Origin: Bacillota bacterium
Lineage (GTDB): Bacteria; Bacillota; Clostridia; Clostridiales; Clostridiaceae
Length of the DNA stretch: 10,819 nt
Reading direction: 5' to 3'
NCBI GenBank assembly: GCA_023435985.1
Contig: JAEZKY010000286.1
Location: 1 to 10,819, forward strand
A program made the position numbers and the translations under genes. Below, in pieces: positions 1 through 7,527 of the stretch. Under the pieces are notes generated by a model that made no database searches, was not told the origin of the DNA, and saw only the letters and a list, made by a program, of their open reading frames with translations. Each line of letters opens with the position of its first letter. Position 1 is the first letter of the stretch.

Positions 1-100
1 TTTTTACATGGCTTTTTTTATTTAATTAAAGAGACCAATATAGATGTATTTATCAATATTCTAATTGTTAAATTTAATTAAGCAGGTAAGTTATATTTTT

Positions 101-129
101 TTGATACTTTTCTACATAAAATCTTTATA
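101..129 (+). promoter_or_regulatory. Weak candidate promoter for the men operon
   Basis: TTGATA (101-106) is a five-of-six match to a -35 box. It is followed after 17 bases by TTTATA (124-129), a poor -10 match. TATAAA at 126-131 is a better -10 sequence but lies 19 bases from the -35. The stretch is very AT-rich, so such pairs arise easily by chance. If it is real, the menF leader would be about 270 bases long. TTGAAA (190-195) with AATATT (213-218) is a second, equally weak candidate. Confidence 0.25.
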
Positions 130-130
130 A
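108..130 (+). promoter_or_regulatory. Phased direct repeat, shared with the nuo upstream region
   Basis: TTTTCTACATAA (108-119) is repeated exactly at 8993-9004 upstream of nuoA. CTACATAA (112-119) is followed by the near-copy CTTTATAA (123-130), so the units start 11 bases apart, about one helical turn. Tandem half-sites with this phasing are typical of OmpR/PhoB-family response-regulator sites. The regulator is unknown, and the AT-rich context makes chance resemblance possible. Confidence 0.35.
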
Positions 131-256
131 ATATTTTGTATTATGGATTATAGAACATGGAAACTTAAATATACAATGTCTTTTAGGGATTGAAAGCACT
201 TAATATAGTAAGAATATTTAAAAAAGCAATATATTTAAAACTTATAGCATGAGCAT

Positions 257-287
257 AAATTCTCAGTTAGAGAATTTTTTATTCTTT
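257..287 (+). terminator. Weak terminator-like hairpin in the menF leader
   Basis: AAATTCTC (257-264) and GAGAATTT (270-277) form a perfect 8-bp stem around a 5-base loop. A T-rich run (275-280, then attcttt) follows. The stem has only two G-C pairs, so it is weak. It could end transcription from an unseen upstream gene, or act inside a long menF leader. ATAAATTC (255-262) can pair instead with GAATTTAT (290-297), also 8 bp. Confidence 0.35.
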
Positions 288-311
288 AGGAATTTATAAT
301 AAAGTTAAATC

Positions 312-320
312 TGTGGATAA
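312..320 (-). promoter_or_regulatory. Perfect DnaA-box match
   Basis: TGTGGATAA here reads TTATCCACA on the - strand, the consensus binding site for the replication initiator DnaA. Only one copy was seen in this region, with no dnaA/dnaN genes and no cluster of boxes, so it is not an origin. A single box upstream of an operon could be regulatory or fortuitous. Confidence 0.35.
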
Positions 321-344
321 CTTATTGAAAAGGCAGATGCGTAA

Positions 345-377
345 AAAATCTCCGGCTCCACAGTCGCCTGCGATTTT
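345..377 (+). other. GC-rich imperfect hairpin upstream of the menF ribosome binding site
   Basis: AAAATC (345-350) pairs with GATTTT (372-377). The stem continues through 352:370 and 354-356:366-368 with single mismatches at 351/371 and 353/369, around the loop 357-365. Positions 350-372 are strikingly GC-rich for this intergenic region. Loop bases TCCACAG (357-363) are complementary to CTGTGGA (311-317), and CTCCA (356-360) is complementary to TGGAG (393-397) in the menF ribosome binding site. It may be a leader RNA element or a dispersed palindromic repeat. Confidence 0.4.
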
Positions 378-406
378 GTTCTAGTTTAAATATGGAGGTA
401 CATAAT

Positions 407-1552
407 TTGAAATATTATGAAAAGCAAATTTCATTAAATAATCCACTTTCATTTTTGAAACATTTTAAGAATGAAGAAAAGTTTTCATTTTATAATCCAA
501 TAAAAAAAGAATTCATTTTTGGAGCTAAGCGTTTAAAAACTTTTTCAGCAAATGAAAATTTTAAGGATTATTTATATATTTTTTCATCAATGACTTTCTT
601 TGATTCCATTAAAGATATTAAGTGGGACAATTTTGGTAACGAAAATATAGCATTTGAATATTATCTTGTTGAAAAAGAAGGAAAGCAAACTCTTTATTAC
701 TTTAAGGATTTTGTTGAAATTGAAAATAGAGAGATAGAAGTTTGTGACCATTTTTATAAATATGAAATAGATGATTATAAAACTTGGGAAGAAATGTTTT
801 CAGCAGTAAAAAACAAGATATTAATGAAAGAAGTAAATAAAGTAGTTATTTCAAGAGAAATTAAAATTCAATGTGATACGTCAATAAATGCAGAAAGTGT
901 ATTGCAGAAACTTTTGAAGCAGAACAAAAATAGTTTTGTATTTAGCTATTCAAAAGAAGGAAAAGTATTTTTAGGTGCGACACCAGAAATTTTAGTTCAA
1001 AAAGAAGATGAAGATGTATTAAGCTATGCACTAGCTGGTACTATCTTGAGAAGTGATGAAAATGATGAATTGCAAAAGGAGACGCTACTAAAGGATAATA
1101 AAAACCGTTATGAACATCAAATTGTTATTGATTCAATAACGGATATAATGAAGAAATTTACAGATGAATTAATAGTAGATGAAACTAAAATTTTAACGCT
1201 TAAAAATTTACATCATCTTCAAACAAGGATTCTTGGAAAGAGTAAAGATACAACTTTACTTCAGTGGGTGAAGTTACTTCACCCTACACCTGCGTTAGGT
1301 GGAAATCCAGTTGATAAAGCTGTAGATTTAATTAGAAGGTATGAAAAGCATGAAAGAGGTTTATATGCGGCACCAATTGGGGTTATGGATGGAAGTGGGA
1401 ATGGTATATTCATAGCAGGAATACGATCAGTTTTAATTGAAAAAAATATGGCATATGCATACACAGGCTGCGGAATAGTGGATAAATCAGATTGCAAAGA
1501 TGAATATATTGAAACAAATAATAAATTAAAAACCATAATTGAAAGTTTATAA
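407..1552 (+). CDS. menF: Isochorismate synthase MenF
   Basis: Converts chorismate to isochorismate, the committed cytoplasmic step of menaquinone synthesis. The chorismate-binding fold fills the C-terminal two thirds. Counting from the TTG start, the visible motifs are NKVVISRE with the putative general-base Lys145, GATPE (190-194), ALAGT (208-212), an EH pair (236-237), LHHLQTRI (268-275), HPTPALGG (292-299) and a C-terminal EYIET segment, these acidic residues matching the family's Mg ligands. I chose TTG 407 because GGAGG (394-398) sits 8 bases before it. The upstream in-frame ATG at 392 runs into that same GGAGG and has no ribosome binding site of its own. The result is 381 residues, slightly short for MenF. 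EntC of siderophore pathways is the close alternative, but menD follows 16 bases after the stop. Confidence 0.93.
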   Translation: MKYYEKQISLNNPLSFLKHFKNEEKFSFYNPIKKEFIFGAKRLKTFSANENFKDYLYIFSSMTFFDSIKDIKWDNFGNENIAFEYYLVEKEGKQTLYYFKDFVEIENREIEVCDHFYKYEIDDYKTWEEMFSAVKNKILMKEVNKVVISREIKIQCDTSINAESVLQKLLKQNKNSFVFSYSKEGKVFLGATPEILVQKEDEDVLSYALAGTILRSDENDELQKETLLKDNKNRYEHQIVIDSITDIMKKFTDELIVDETKILTLKNLHHLQTRILGKSKDTTLLQWVKLLHPTPALGGNPVDKAVDLIRRYEKHERGLYAAPIGVMDGSGNGIFIAGIRSVLIEKNMAYAYTGCGIVDKSDCKDEYIETNNKLKTIIESL

Positions 1553-1568
1553 TGAGGAGGCGAAATGA

Positions 1569-3218
1569 ATGACAAATTATATTGCGGCATTAGTTGATGA
1601 ATTGCATGAATTAGGTGTGCGTGAAGTTGTGATTAGTCCAGGCTCAAGATCTACTCCTTTAGCTATATTGTTCTGTGAACATGATTTTAGAATATTTGTC
1701 AATGTTGATGAACGTTCTGCAGGATTTTTTGCACTTGGCATAGCTAAAGAGCAGGAAAGACCAGTTGTATTAGTTTGTACTTCTGGTTCTGCTACTGCAA
1801 ATTATCTGCCAGCAATTGTGGAGGCAAAATATTCAGGCGTACCATTAATTGTATTGACGGCAGATAGACCGCATGAGTTGCGTAAGGTTGGTGCACCACA
1901 AGCAATAGATCAAAATAAAATATTTGATAATTTCACCAAATATTATGAAGAACTAGCACTGCCAGAGGAAACTGATAGTATGTATAGGTATGTTCGTATA
2001 GTAATGCAAAAAGCATATGCAAATGCTATGTCAAAGGAATATGGTGTGGTGCACATCAATGTACCAGTTAGAGAACCTTTAATTCCGAATCTGAGTAAAT
2101 TAGATTTTACTGCAGGTCGTGAAAAAAATAAATTCGAGTACATTGAAGGAGAAAATAGTGTTTCTTTGGACAAATCAATTTTTAAAGATAAAAGTGGAAT
2201 AATAATTTGTGGCGGAGATGCTTATTCAAACTATCATAAAGAAATACTAGCTTTAGGAGAGCGGTTAAAAGCACCAATACTTGCTGATCCGATTTCAAAC
2301 ATGCGAAATTTTTCAAGTGATATTGTTATTGATAGTTATGATGCCTTTTTGAAGGATGATTATGTTAAAAATGAACTTAAGCCAGAGTTTATAATTCACT
2401 TTGGACAGGTACCTGTTTCAAAAAGACTGCAACAGTTTTTAGCCTTACACAAAGAGTGCTTATATATACAGGTTGGAGAGAGTTTTAATTATCGCAATCC
2501 AGCGTTATCAACTAAAAAGTACATTAATTCGTCACCTAGAGTATTTGCAGAATCTATTTATATAGAAAATAGCAATAGAGAGTATTTAGATAAGTGGTTA
2601 GGGTATCAGAAAAAAATGCGTGAACAAATTAAAGCAGCAATAAACGAAGAAGCTTTTTTTGAAGGGAAAATGATTCAAAAGTTACAAAAAATGCTGCCAG
2701 AAAAAAGCAGATTAGTTGCAGCAAATAGCATGGCAATTCGTGATTTAGATTACTTTTTTGAAGCACGTGAGCAAAATGTAAAGGTGCTATGTAATAGAGG
2801 TGCAAATGGAATTGATGGTACTATTTCTACTGCATTAGGGGTATCGACTTCAAATAAACCAACAATTTTACTTATAGGAGATTTGGCCTTTAATCATGAT
2901 TTAAATGGCTTACTGATTGGAAAAACACATAAGTTAAATTTAATTATTTTATTATTTAATAATGATGGAGGAGGAATATTTAGATATTTATCTCAAAGTG
3001 AAGAGAAACATTTTGAACATCTATTCTTAACGCCACAGGATATTAATTTTAAAGGGATAGAAACTTTGTATAATACAACATACTATGAAGCAAAAGATTA
3101 CAAGACTTTTGAAGATAAATTTAATGAAGCCTTAACTTTAGAAGGAGTTAAGGTAATTGAAATGAAAATCGATTCAGCACTAAGCAAAATATTACATGAC
3201 AAATATACAACATTATAA
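1569..3218 (+). CDS. menD: SEPHCHC synthase MenD
   Basis: A thiamine-diphosphate enzyme that joins 2-oxoglutarate, after decarboxylation, to isochorismate, giving 2-succinyl-5-enolpyruvyl-6-hydroxy-3-cyclohexene-1-carboxylate. At 549 residues it is of ordinary length. The N-terminal pyrimidine-binding domain shows ISPGSRSTP (22-30), the cofactor-activating Glu48 in VDERSAGFFALG, TSGSATANYLPA (71-82) and LTADRPHELR (96-105). A central domain follows. The C-terminal pyrophosphate domain has SMAIRDLD (387-394), NRGANGIDGT (409-418) and the Mg/ThDP motif GDL (437-439) to NN (464-465). GGAGG (1556-1560) lies 8 bases before ATG 1569. The ATG at 1565 is out of frame. It lies directly between menF and menH in the same transcript. 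No anomaly was seen. Confidence 0.97.
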   Translation: MTNYIAALVDELHELGVREVVISPGSRSTPLAILFCEHDFRIFVNVDERSAGFFALGIAKEQERPVVLVCTSGSATANYLPAIVEAKYSGVPLIVLTADRPHELRKVGAPQAIDQNKIFDNFTKYYEELALPEETDSMYRYVRIVMQKAYANAMSKEYGVVHINVPVREPLIPNLSKLDFTAGREKNKFEYIEGENSVSLDKSIFKDKSGIIICGGDAYSNYHKEILALGERLKAPILADPISNMRNFSSDIVIDSYDAFLKDDYVKNELKPEFIIHFGQVPVSKRLQQFLALHKECLYIQVGESFNYRNPALSTKKYINSSPRVFAESIYIENSNREYLDKWLGYQKKMREQIKAAINEEAFFEGKMIQKLQKMLPEKSRLVAANSMAIRDLDYFFEAREQNVKVLCNRGANGIDGTISTALGVSTSNKPTILLIGDLAFNHDLNGLLIGKTHKLNLIILLFNNDGGGIFRYLSQSEEKHFEHLFLTPQDINFKGIETLYNTTYYEAKDYKTFEDKFNEALTLEGVKVIEMKIDSALSKILHDKYTTL

Positions 3219-3229
3219 GGTGTGACATT

Positions 3230-4021
3230 ATGTTTATTAAAATTGAAAACATTAAATATCATATTGAAATAAAAGGAGAAGGTGATCCAATTATTTGCTT
3301 GCATGGTTTTTCGGAGGATGTTAGTACATGGAAGTTGCTTGATTTACATGGATATAAGTTAATATTAATAGATCTCATTGGACATGGAAAAAGCGACAAG
3401 CCAAAAGAAAGTAAATATTATTCTTTGGAAGTAATGCTTAAGCATTTAAACAAGCTTATATCTAAATTGAATTTGAAAAAGTATTCAATATTAGGCTATT
3501 CAATGGGAGGAAGATGTGCATTGGCTTACACTTTAACTTATCCAAATGAAATCAATAAGTTAATTTTAGAAAGTGCTTCTTACGGAGAAGAAAAAATGTT
3601 AGATAGATTAAAGCGACGTAAAGAGGATTTAAATTTAGCTAAAAGTATAAGAGAAAATGGTATAGAATGGTTTAACGAATATTGGGGAAGCTTAAGCATT
3701 TTTAAATCTCAAAAAGTTTTACCTAAATCTATAATGAATGATATAAGCAGGAGGAGATTGGCTAACAGCACCCATGCACTTTCTAATACTTTAGAAAGTA
3801 CTGGTCAAGGAAATTTTCCATGTCTGAAAGATGAAATAGTTAAATTATCTATGCCTATATTATATATAAGTGGAGAAGATGATAAAAAGTATGAAAAAAT
3901 AGGAAGAGAATTTGAAGTGTTAAATGCTAATGTAAAGCACATAATCATAAATAGATGTGGACACAATACTCACATTGAAAATATCAACGGTTTCGTGAAA
4001 GTTTTAAATAAATTTTTATAA
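3230..4021 (+). CDS. menH: SHCHC synthase MenH (alpha/beta hydrolase)
   Basis: Eliminates pyruvate from SEPHCHC to give 2-succinyl-6-hydroxy-2,4-cyclohexadiene-1-carboxylate (SHCHC). The 263-residue alpha/beta-hydrolase fold has the oxyanion motif LHGF (24-27), the nucleophile elbow GYSMGGR with Ser91, an acid Asp at GEDDKKY (best fit Asp218) and His245 in CGHNTHIE. The Arg after the GYSMGG elbow and the GHNxHxE ending are MenH hallmarks rather than general esterase features. AAGGTG (3217-3222) overlaps the menD stop and lies 7 bases before ATG 3230, so translation is probably coupled to menD. The arginine codons are mostly AGA/AGG (8 of 10). Without the men context a generic hydrolase call would be the alternative. 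Confidence 0.92.
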   Translation: MFIKIENIKYHIEIKGEGDPIICLHGFSEDVSTWKLLDLHGYKLILIDLIGHGKSDKPKESKYYSLEVMLKHLNKLISKLNLKKYSILGYSMGGRCALAYTLTYPNEINKLILESASYGEEKMLDRLKRRKEDLNLAKSIRENGIEWFNEYWGSLSIFKSQKVLPKSIMNDISRRRLANSTHALSNTLESTGQGNFPCLKDEIVKLSMPILYISGEDDKKYEKIGREFEVLNANVKHIIINRCGHNTHIENINGFVKVLNKFL

Positions 4022-4198
4022 TTAATTAGATTTTTAGGTACATGAAAAAGAGGATGGCAAATGGACTTGTTATTTATTTGAGTGTGCCTTATGCCTAAAT
4101 GTTTTAAGAAAAGAAATAAAGTAAAATAATTAGCTAAAAGTCAGAACGCAATAATATTTTATTGGGCTTTGAGCGAAATGGAAGGAATGAACATAAAT
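4022..4198 (+). other. menH-menB gap with a mini-ORF and a small palindrome
   Basis: This is the largest gap inside the men operon. AAGAGGA (4048-4054) is well placed for a six-codon ORF, ATG 4061 to TGA 4081 (MDLLFI). An overlapping ATG at 4054 gives 14 codons but starts right against the GAGG. CAATAA-TATT-TTATTG (4149-4164) is a perfect inverted repeat 34 bases upstream of the menB start. TAAAAT (4122-4127) resembles a -10 box without a good -35. There is no clear terminator. An internal promoter or leader for menB is possible but unproven. Confidence 0.3.
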
Positions 4199-5041
4199 AT
4201 GAAGAAATTTGCATGGAAAGAATTAAACCGTAATTATGAAGATATTAAATATGAAGTCTATGATGGAATTGCAAAGATTACAATTAATCGTCCAGAGGTA
4301 CGCAATGCTTTTCGTCCTAAAACTATTATGGAGTTAATTGAAGCTTTTACAATAGCTCGTGAAGATAGCAAAATTGGCGTAATAGTTTTAACAGGAGCTA
4401 ATCATGGACAGGGAGAGGCTAATGAAGCCTTTTGTTCAGGAGGAGATCAAAAAGTGCGTGGAAATGGAGGATATATAGGAGAAGACAATATACCTCGTTT
4501 AAATGTTTTAGATTTACAGCGTTTGATTAGGGTGATTCCAAAGCCAGTAATTGCAATGGTTAATGGATATGCAATTGGCGGTGGACATGTGCTGCATATT
4601 GTATGCGATTTAACAATTGCATCTGAAAATGCTAAATTTGGTCAAACTGGTCCTAAAGTAGGCTCATTTGATGGTGGATATGGAGCAGGATATTTAGCAC
4701 GTATTGTTGGGCATAAAAAAGCTCGAGAGATTTGGTATTTATGTCGTCAATATACTGCTGAGGAAGCTTTAGAAATGGGACTTATAAATACAGTGGTTCC
4801 GTTTAATGAGCTAGAACAAGAGACAGTAAAATGGGCAAAGGAAATTATGCAGCATTCGCCAACTGCACTTCGCTTTTTAAAAGCATCATTTAATGCAGAT
4901 ACAGATGGAGTGGCTGGATTGCAGCAATTAGCTGGAGATGCTACGCTTTTATTTTATACTACAGAGGAAGCCAAAGAAGGTAGAGATGCTTTTAAAGAAA
5001 AACGAAATCCAGACTTTGAGCAATTTCCCAAATTTCCATAA
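4199..5041 (+). CDS. menB: 1,4-dihydroxy-2-naphthoyl-CoA synthase MenB
   Basis: A crotonase-family enzyme that closes the second ring of the naphthoquinone by a Dieckmann-type condensation of o-succinylbenzoyl-CoA. Counting from ATG 4199 the product has 280 residues and is very like Bacillus MenB. It shows ITINRPEVRNAF (27-38), AFCSGGDQKVRG (77-88) for the CoA oxyanion region, YAIGGGH (124-130), QTGPKVGSFDGG (149-160) and the conserved C-terminal tail. Gly at 151, where the mycobacterial enzyme has a catalytic Asp, places it with the type I MenBs that use bicarbonate as the base. GGAAGGA (4180-4186) lies 12 bases before ATG 4199. In-frame TTG 4169, ATG 4178 and ATG 4187 lack a usable site. 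The segment before AFCSGG is about six residues longer than in Bacillus. Arginine is coded by CGN in 13 of 15 cases, unlike menH. Confidence 0.95.
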   Translation: MKKFAWKELNRNYEDIKYEVYDGIAKITINRPEVRNAFRPKTIMELIEAFTIAREDSKIGVIVLTGANHGQGEANEAFCSGGDQKVRGNGGYIGEDNIPRLNVLDLQRLIRVIPKPVIAMVNGYAIGGGHVLHIVCDLTIASENAKFGQTGPKVGSFDGGYGAGYLARIVGHKKAREIWYLCRQYTAEEALEMGLINTVVPFNELEQETVKWAKEIMQHSPTALRFLKASFNADTDGVAGLQQLAGDATLLFYTTEEAKEGRDAFKEKRNPDFEQFPKFP

Positions 5042-5066
5042 ATAAAATTAATAAAGGTGACATAAA

Positions 5067-6398
5067 ATGAATTGGCTTAGGAAACATAATATTAAAAATC
5101 CCAATAAAAAATTTATTAATGATTTAACTTTTGGTGAAGTTTATGAACGTGTAATAGAATTAACTCAAAAGCTATCAGCCTATGTAAAAGATGAGAAAAG
5201 AGTTGCTATTTATTCAAATAACTCAGTTGATATGGCATTATTTTTTCTGGCATTTCAATTCTTAGAAAAGGAAGTGCTTATGCTAAATGTGCGTTTAACA
5301 GATGAAGAAATAAGAAATCAATTAGACTCATTAGAGATCCAGACGGTTTTTTCTTACGATAATAAATTTATATCCTTTCATCAAGTGTATCAAAGCAAAA
5401 AAAATGAATCAGAATTGTCAGAGGATTTTGATAAGGAGAGCACTGCTGTTATCATGAATACAAGTGCTACAACAGGAAAGGTTAAATCAGTACCACTTAA
5501 ATGGAAACAACTTTATAATCATGTGAAAGCATCGCAAGAAGCTTTAGGAGTAACACAAGAAGATAATTGGCTTGTAACATTGCCTATGTATCATGTTAGC
5601 GGATTAACTATTTTACTGAGAAGTTTATATAATGGAACTCAACTTACCATATTGGAACAGTTTAATGAAGAACGAGTAATAGGATTAATTGAAGAGGGTA
5701 ATATTAATATGTTATCTATTGTGCCAACAATGTTGAATAGAATTATAGATAAAATAGAGAAACATAAATTGCGTGTAGTTCTATTAGGTGGTGAGTTTAT
5801 CCCTAAGGCTCTGGTTGAAAAAGGTATATTAAGGAGCATTCCAATATATAAGACATATGGAATGACAGAAACAACAAGTCAATCTACAACCTTTTCTGTA
5901 TTAGAGCATCCTAAAAAAATTGATTCAGTAGGTTTGCCGCTTAAAAATGTAAAAATCTTTATTAAAAACTCAGATAAAAAAGGAGTAGGTGAAGTTTATA
6001 TTAAAAGTCCAATGTTAATGGATGGATATATTGGCAAAGAGGAAATTATAGGATACTTTAATACAGAAGATGTAGGTTATATAGATGATGATGGATTTCT
6101 ATTTATACTTGAACGCCGTAAAAATATAATCATATCTGGTGGTGAGAATATTTATCCAAGAGAAATTGAAAATATCCTATATAATCATTCTAAAGTAAAG
6201 GAATGTGCAGTAGTTGGTAAAAAGGATGAAAAGTGGGGGCAAATTCCAGTGCTTTATGTAGTGTCTTCTTTAAGAAGAGATGAAATATTGGAGTATCTTT
6301 CGAATAAGTTAGCAAGATATAAACTACCAAAAGAGATTATATATCTAAATGAGCTTCCTAAAAATGCAGTAGGTAAAATATTAAAAAAGAATCTATAA
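5067..6398 (+). CDS. menE: o-Succinylbenzoate-CoA ligase MenE
   Basis: Activates o-succinylbenzoate with ATP and CoA to give OSB-CoA, the MenB substrate. This 443-residue acyl-adenylate-forming enzyme is somewhat short for MenE. Its P-loop is NTSATTGKVKSV (131-142), where Ala134 stands in the usual Gly position of TSGTTG. The other core motifs are LPMYHVSG (172-179), the substrate-region GGEF (241-244), YGMTETTS (264-271), the hinge ERRKNIIISGGENIYP (349-364) and the adenylation Lys437 in NAVGKIL. The set is otherwise intact, so the enzyme should be active. AAAGGTGA (5053-5060) lies 6 bases before ATG 5067 and the gap to menB is 25 bases. The product identity rests partly on its place between menB and menC. 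Confidence 0.94.
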   Translation: MNWLRKHNIKNPNKKFINDLTFGEVYERVIELTQKLSAYVKDEKRVAIYSNNSVDMALFFLAFQFLEKEVLMLNVRLTDEEIRNQLDSLEIQTVFSYDNKFISFHQVYQSKKNESELSEDFDKESTAVIMNTSATTGKVKSVPLKWKQLYNHVKASQEALGVTQEDNWLVTLPMYHVSGLTILLRSLYNGTQLTILEQFNEERVIGLIEEGNINMLSIVPTMLNRIIDKIEKHKLRVVLLGGEFIPKALVEKGILRSIPIYKTYGMTETTSQSTTFSVLEHPKKIDSVGLPLKNVKIFIKNSDKKGVGEVYIKSPMLMDGYIGKEEIIGYFNTEDVGYIDDDGFLFILERRKNIIISGGENIYPREIENILYNHSKVKECAVVGKKDEKWGQIPVLYVVSSLRRDEILEYLSNKLARYKLPKEIIYLNELPKNAVGKILKKNL

Positions 6399-6413
6399 GA
6401 AGGTGCTTAACAG

Positions 6414-7520
6414 ATGCAGGTAAAAAAAATAGAGCTTTTTCATATTAGAATGCCTTTGAACTTTAATTTTAAAACCTCACAAACTTCTATGAATTATCGA
6501 GAAACAATAATAGTTAAGGTTTATGATGAATTTAATAACAAAGGCTATGGTGAAGTAGTTTCATTTAATGATCCATTTTACACTAATGAAACATTGGCAA
6601 TTTCTAAAGAGGTATTAATAAATAAATATATTCCAAAGTTAATCTTTAAATCTATAGAGCATCCTTATGATATACACAAGAATATTGACACAGAATATCC
6701 AATGGCACTTGCAGGCTTAGAGAACGCCCTGATGGATTTGTATTCTAAAAGAAATAGGAAATCAATTATGGAGCTTGCATTTAATGAAAAAACGAATGAA
6801 CAGATATATGCAGGAATAGTGCTTGGAGACTTAGAAAGTTCAAAGATTATAAAGCAGATTGAAGTCTATAAGAAGGAAGGATATACTCGCTTTAAAATAA
6901 AGATAAAACCAGAAGATGGGTTTAAAAAATTAAAAGCAATTAGAAAAATATATTCTGACATAAAACTACTGGCAGATGCTAATAAAAGTTATAGCATTGA
7001 ACAAATTAATGAACTAAAGAAGTTCGATGAATTAAATTTACTATGCATAGAAGAACCATTAGATTCAGAAAATCTTTTAGATTATCAAAAACTTCAAAAA
7101 GAACTTAAGACTCCGATATGTTTAGATGAAAGTATCCAAACAGTTAAAGCTTTAAATGCTGCAATCAAGTTAAAGGCATTTAAAGCGCTTAATATAAAAA
7201 TAGGGCGAGTTGGGGGCTTATATTATGCAAAGCAGATGATTGAATTATGCAGAGAAAACAACATTAAATATTGGATTGGAAGTATGGTTGAAAGTGGTAT
7301 TTCTAAGGTGTTACATGTTCATTTGGCGAGTCTGCAGGATACTTATATTCCTGGAGATTTATCATCGTCAAAGCGTTATTTTGAAAGAGATGTAGTAAAA
7401 CCGGAAATTATGGCTGAAAATGGCATTATTAAAGTACCAAAAGGCTATGGATTAGGAGTGAAGGTTAAGGAAGAGGTTTTAAAAGACCTTACAATAGATT
7501 ATTTTAAAAATGGATGGTGA
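6414..7520 (+). CDS. menC: o-Succinylbenzoate synthase MenC
   Basis: An enolase-superfamily dehydratase that turns SHCHC into o-succinylbenzoate. The 368 residues fit the Bacillus-type MenC/N-acylamino acid racemase branch. An N-terminal capping domain (about 1-125) is followed by a barrel with the KxK catalytic pair Lys161/Lys163, metal ligands Asp188 (LADAN), Glu213 (IEEP) and Asp238 (LDES), and the second catalytic Lys262 in NIKIGRVGG. The capping segment ERDVV with SMVESGI (290-296) near the barrel end is also typical. GAAGGTG (6399-6405) lies 8 bases before ATG 6414. Some members of this branch also racemise N-acylamino acids. The men neighbours make the synthase role the main one, but side activity cannot be excluded. 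Confidence 0.94.
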   Translation: MQVKKIELFHIRMPLNFNFKTSQTSMNYRETIIVKVYDEFNNKGYGEVVSFNDPFYTNETLAISKEVLINKYIPKLIFKSIEHPYDIHKNIDTEYPMALAGLENALMDLYSKRNRKSIMELAFNEKTNEQIYAGIVLGDLESSKIIKQIEVYKKEGYTRFKIKIKPEDGFKKLKAIRKIYSDIKLLADANKSYSIEQINELKKFDELNLLCIEEPLDSENLLDYQKLQKELKTPICLDESIQTVKALNAAIKLKAFKALNIKIGRVGGLYYAKQMIELCRENNIKYWIGSMVESGISKVLHVHLASLQDTYIPGDLSSSKRYFERDVVKPEIMAENGIIKVPKGYGLGVKVKEEVLKDLTIDYFKNGW

Positions 7521-7527
7521 ATATAAA

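Noticed and set aside
1..81. An open frame of 26 codons from the left edge to TAA at 79-81, as a possible tail of an upstream gene
   Set aside because: Short, AT-driven composition with no recognisable motif; it cannot be told from chance without upstream sequence. The T-run at 13-19 could equally be the end of an upstream terminator.
65..84. Rex-like operator (TTGTTAA half-site) near the men promoter
   Set aside because: The second half (TTAAGCA after six bases) fits neither the sequence nor the spacing of the Rex palindrome.
392..394. ATG at 392 as the menF start
   Set aside because: It runs directly into the GGAGG that serves TTG 407 and has no upstream ribosome binding site.
7510..7512. 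ATG at 7510 as the menI start
   Set aside because: No ribosome binding site upstream; GGTGA is ideally placed for ATG 7528.
6414..7520. N-acylamino acid racemase as the main role of menC
   Set aside because: Members of this branch can be bifunctional, but the complete men operon favours o-succinylbenzoate synthase.
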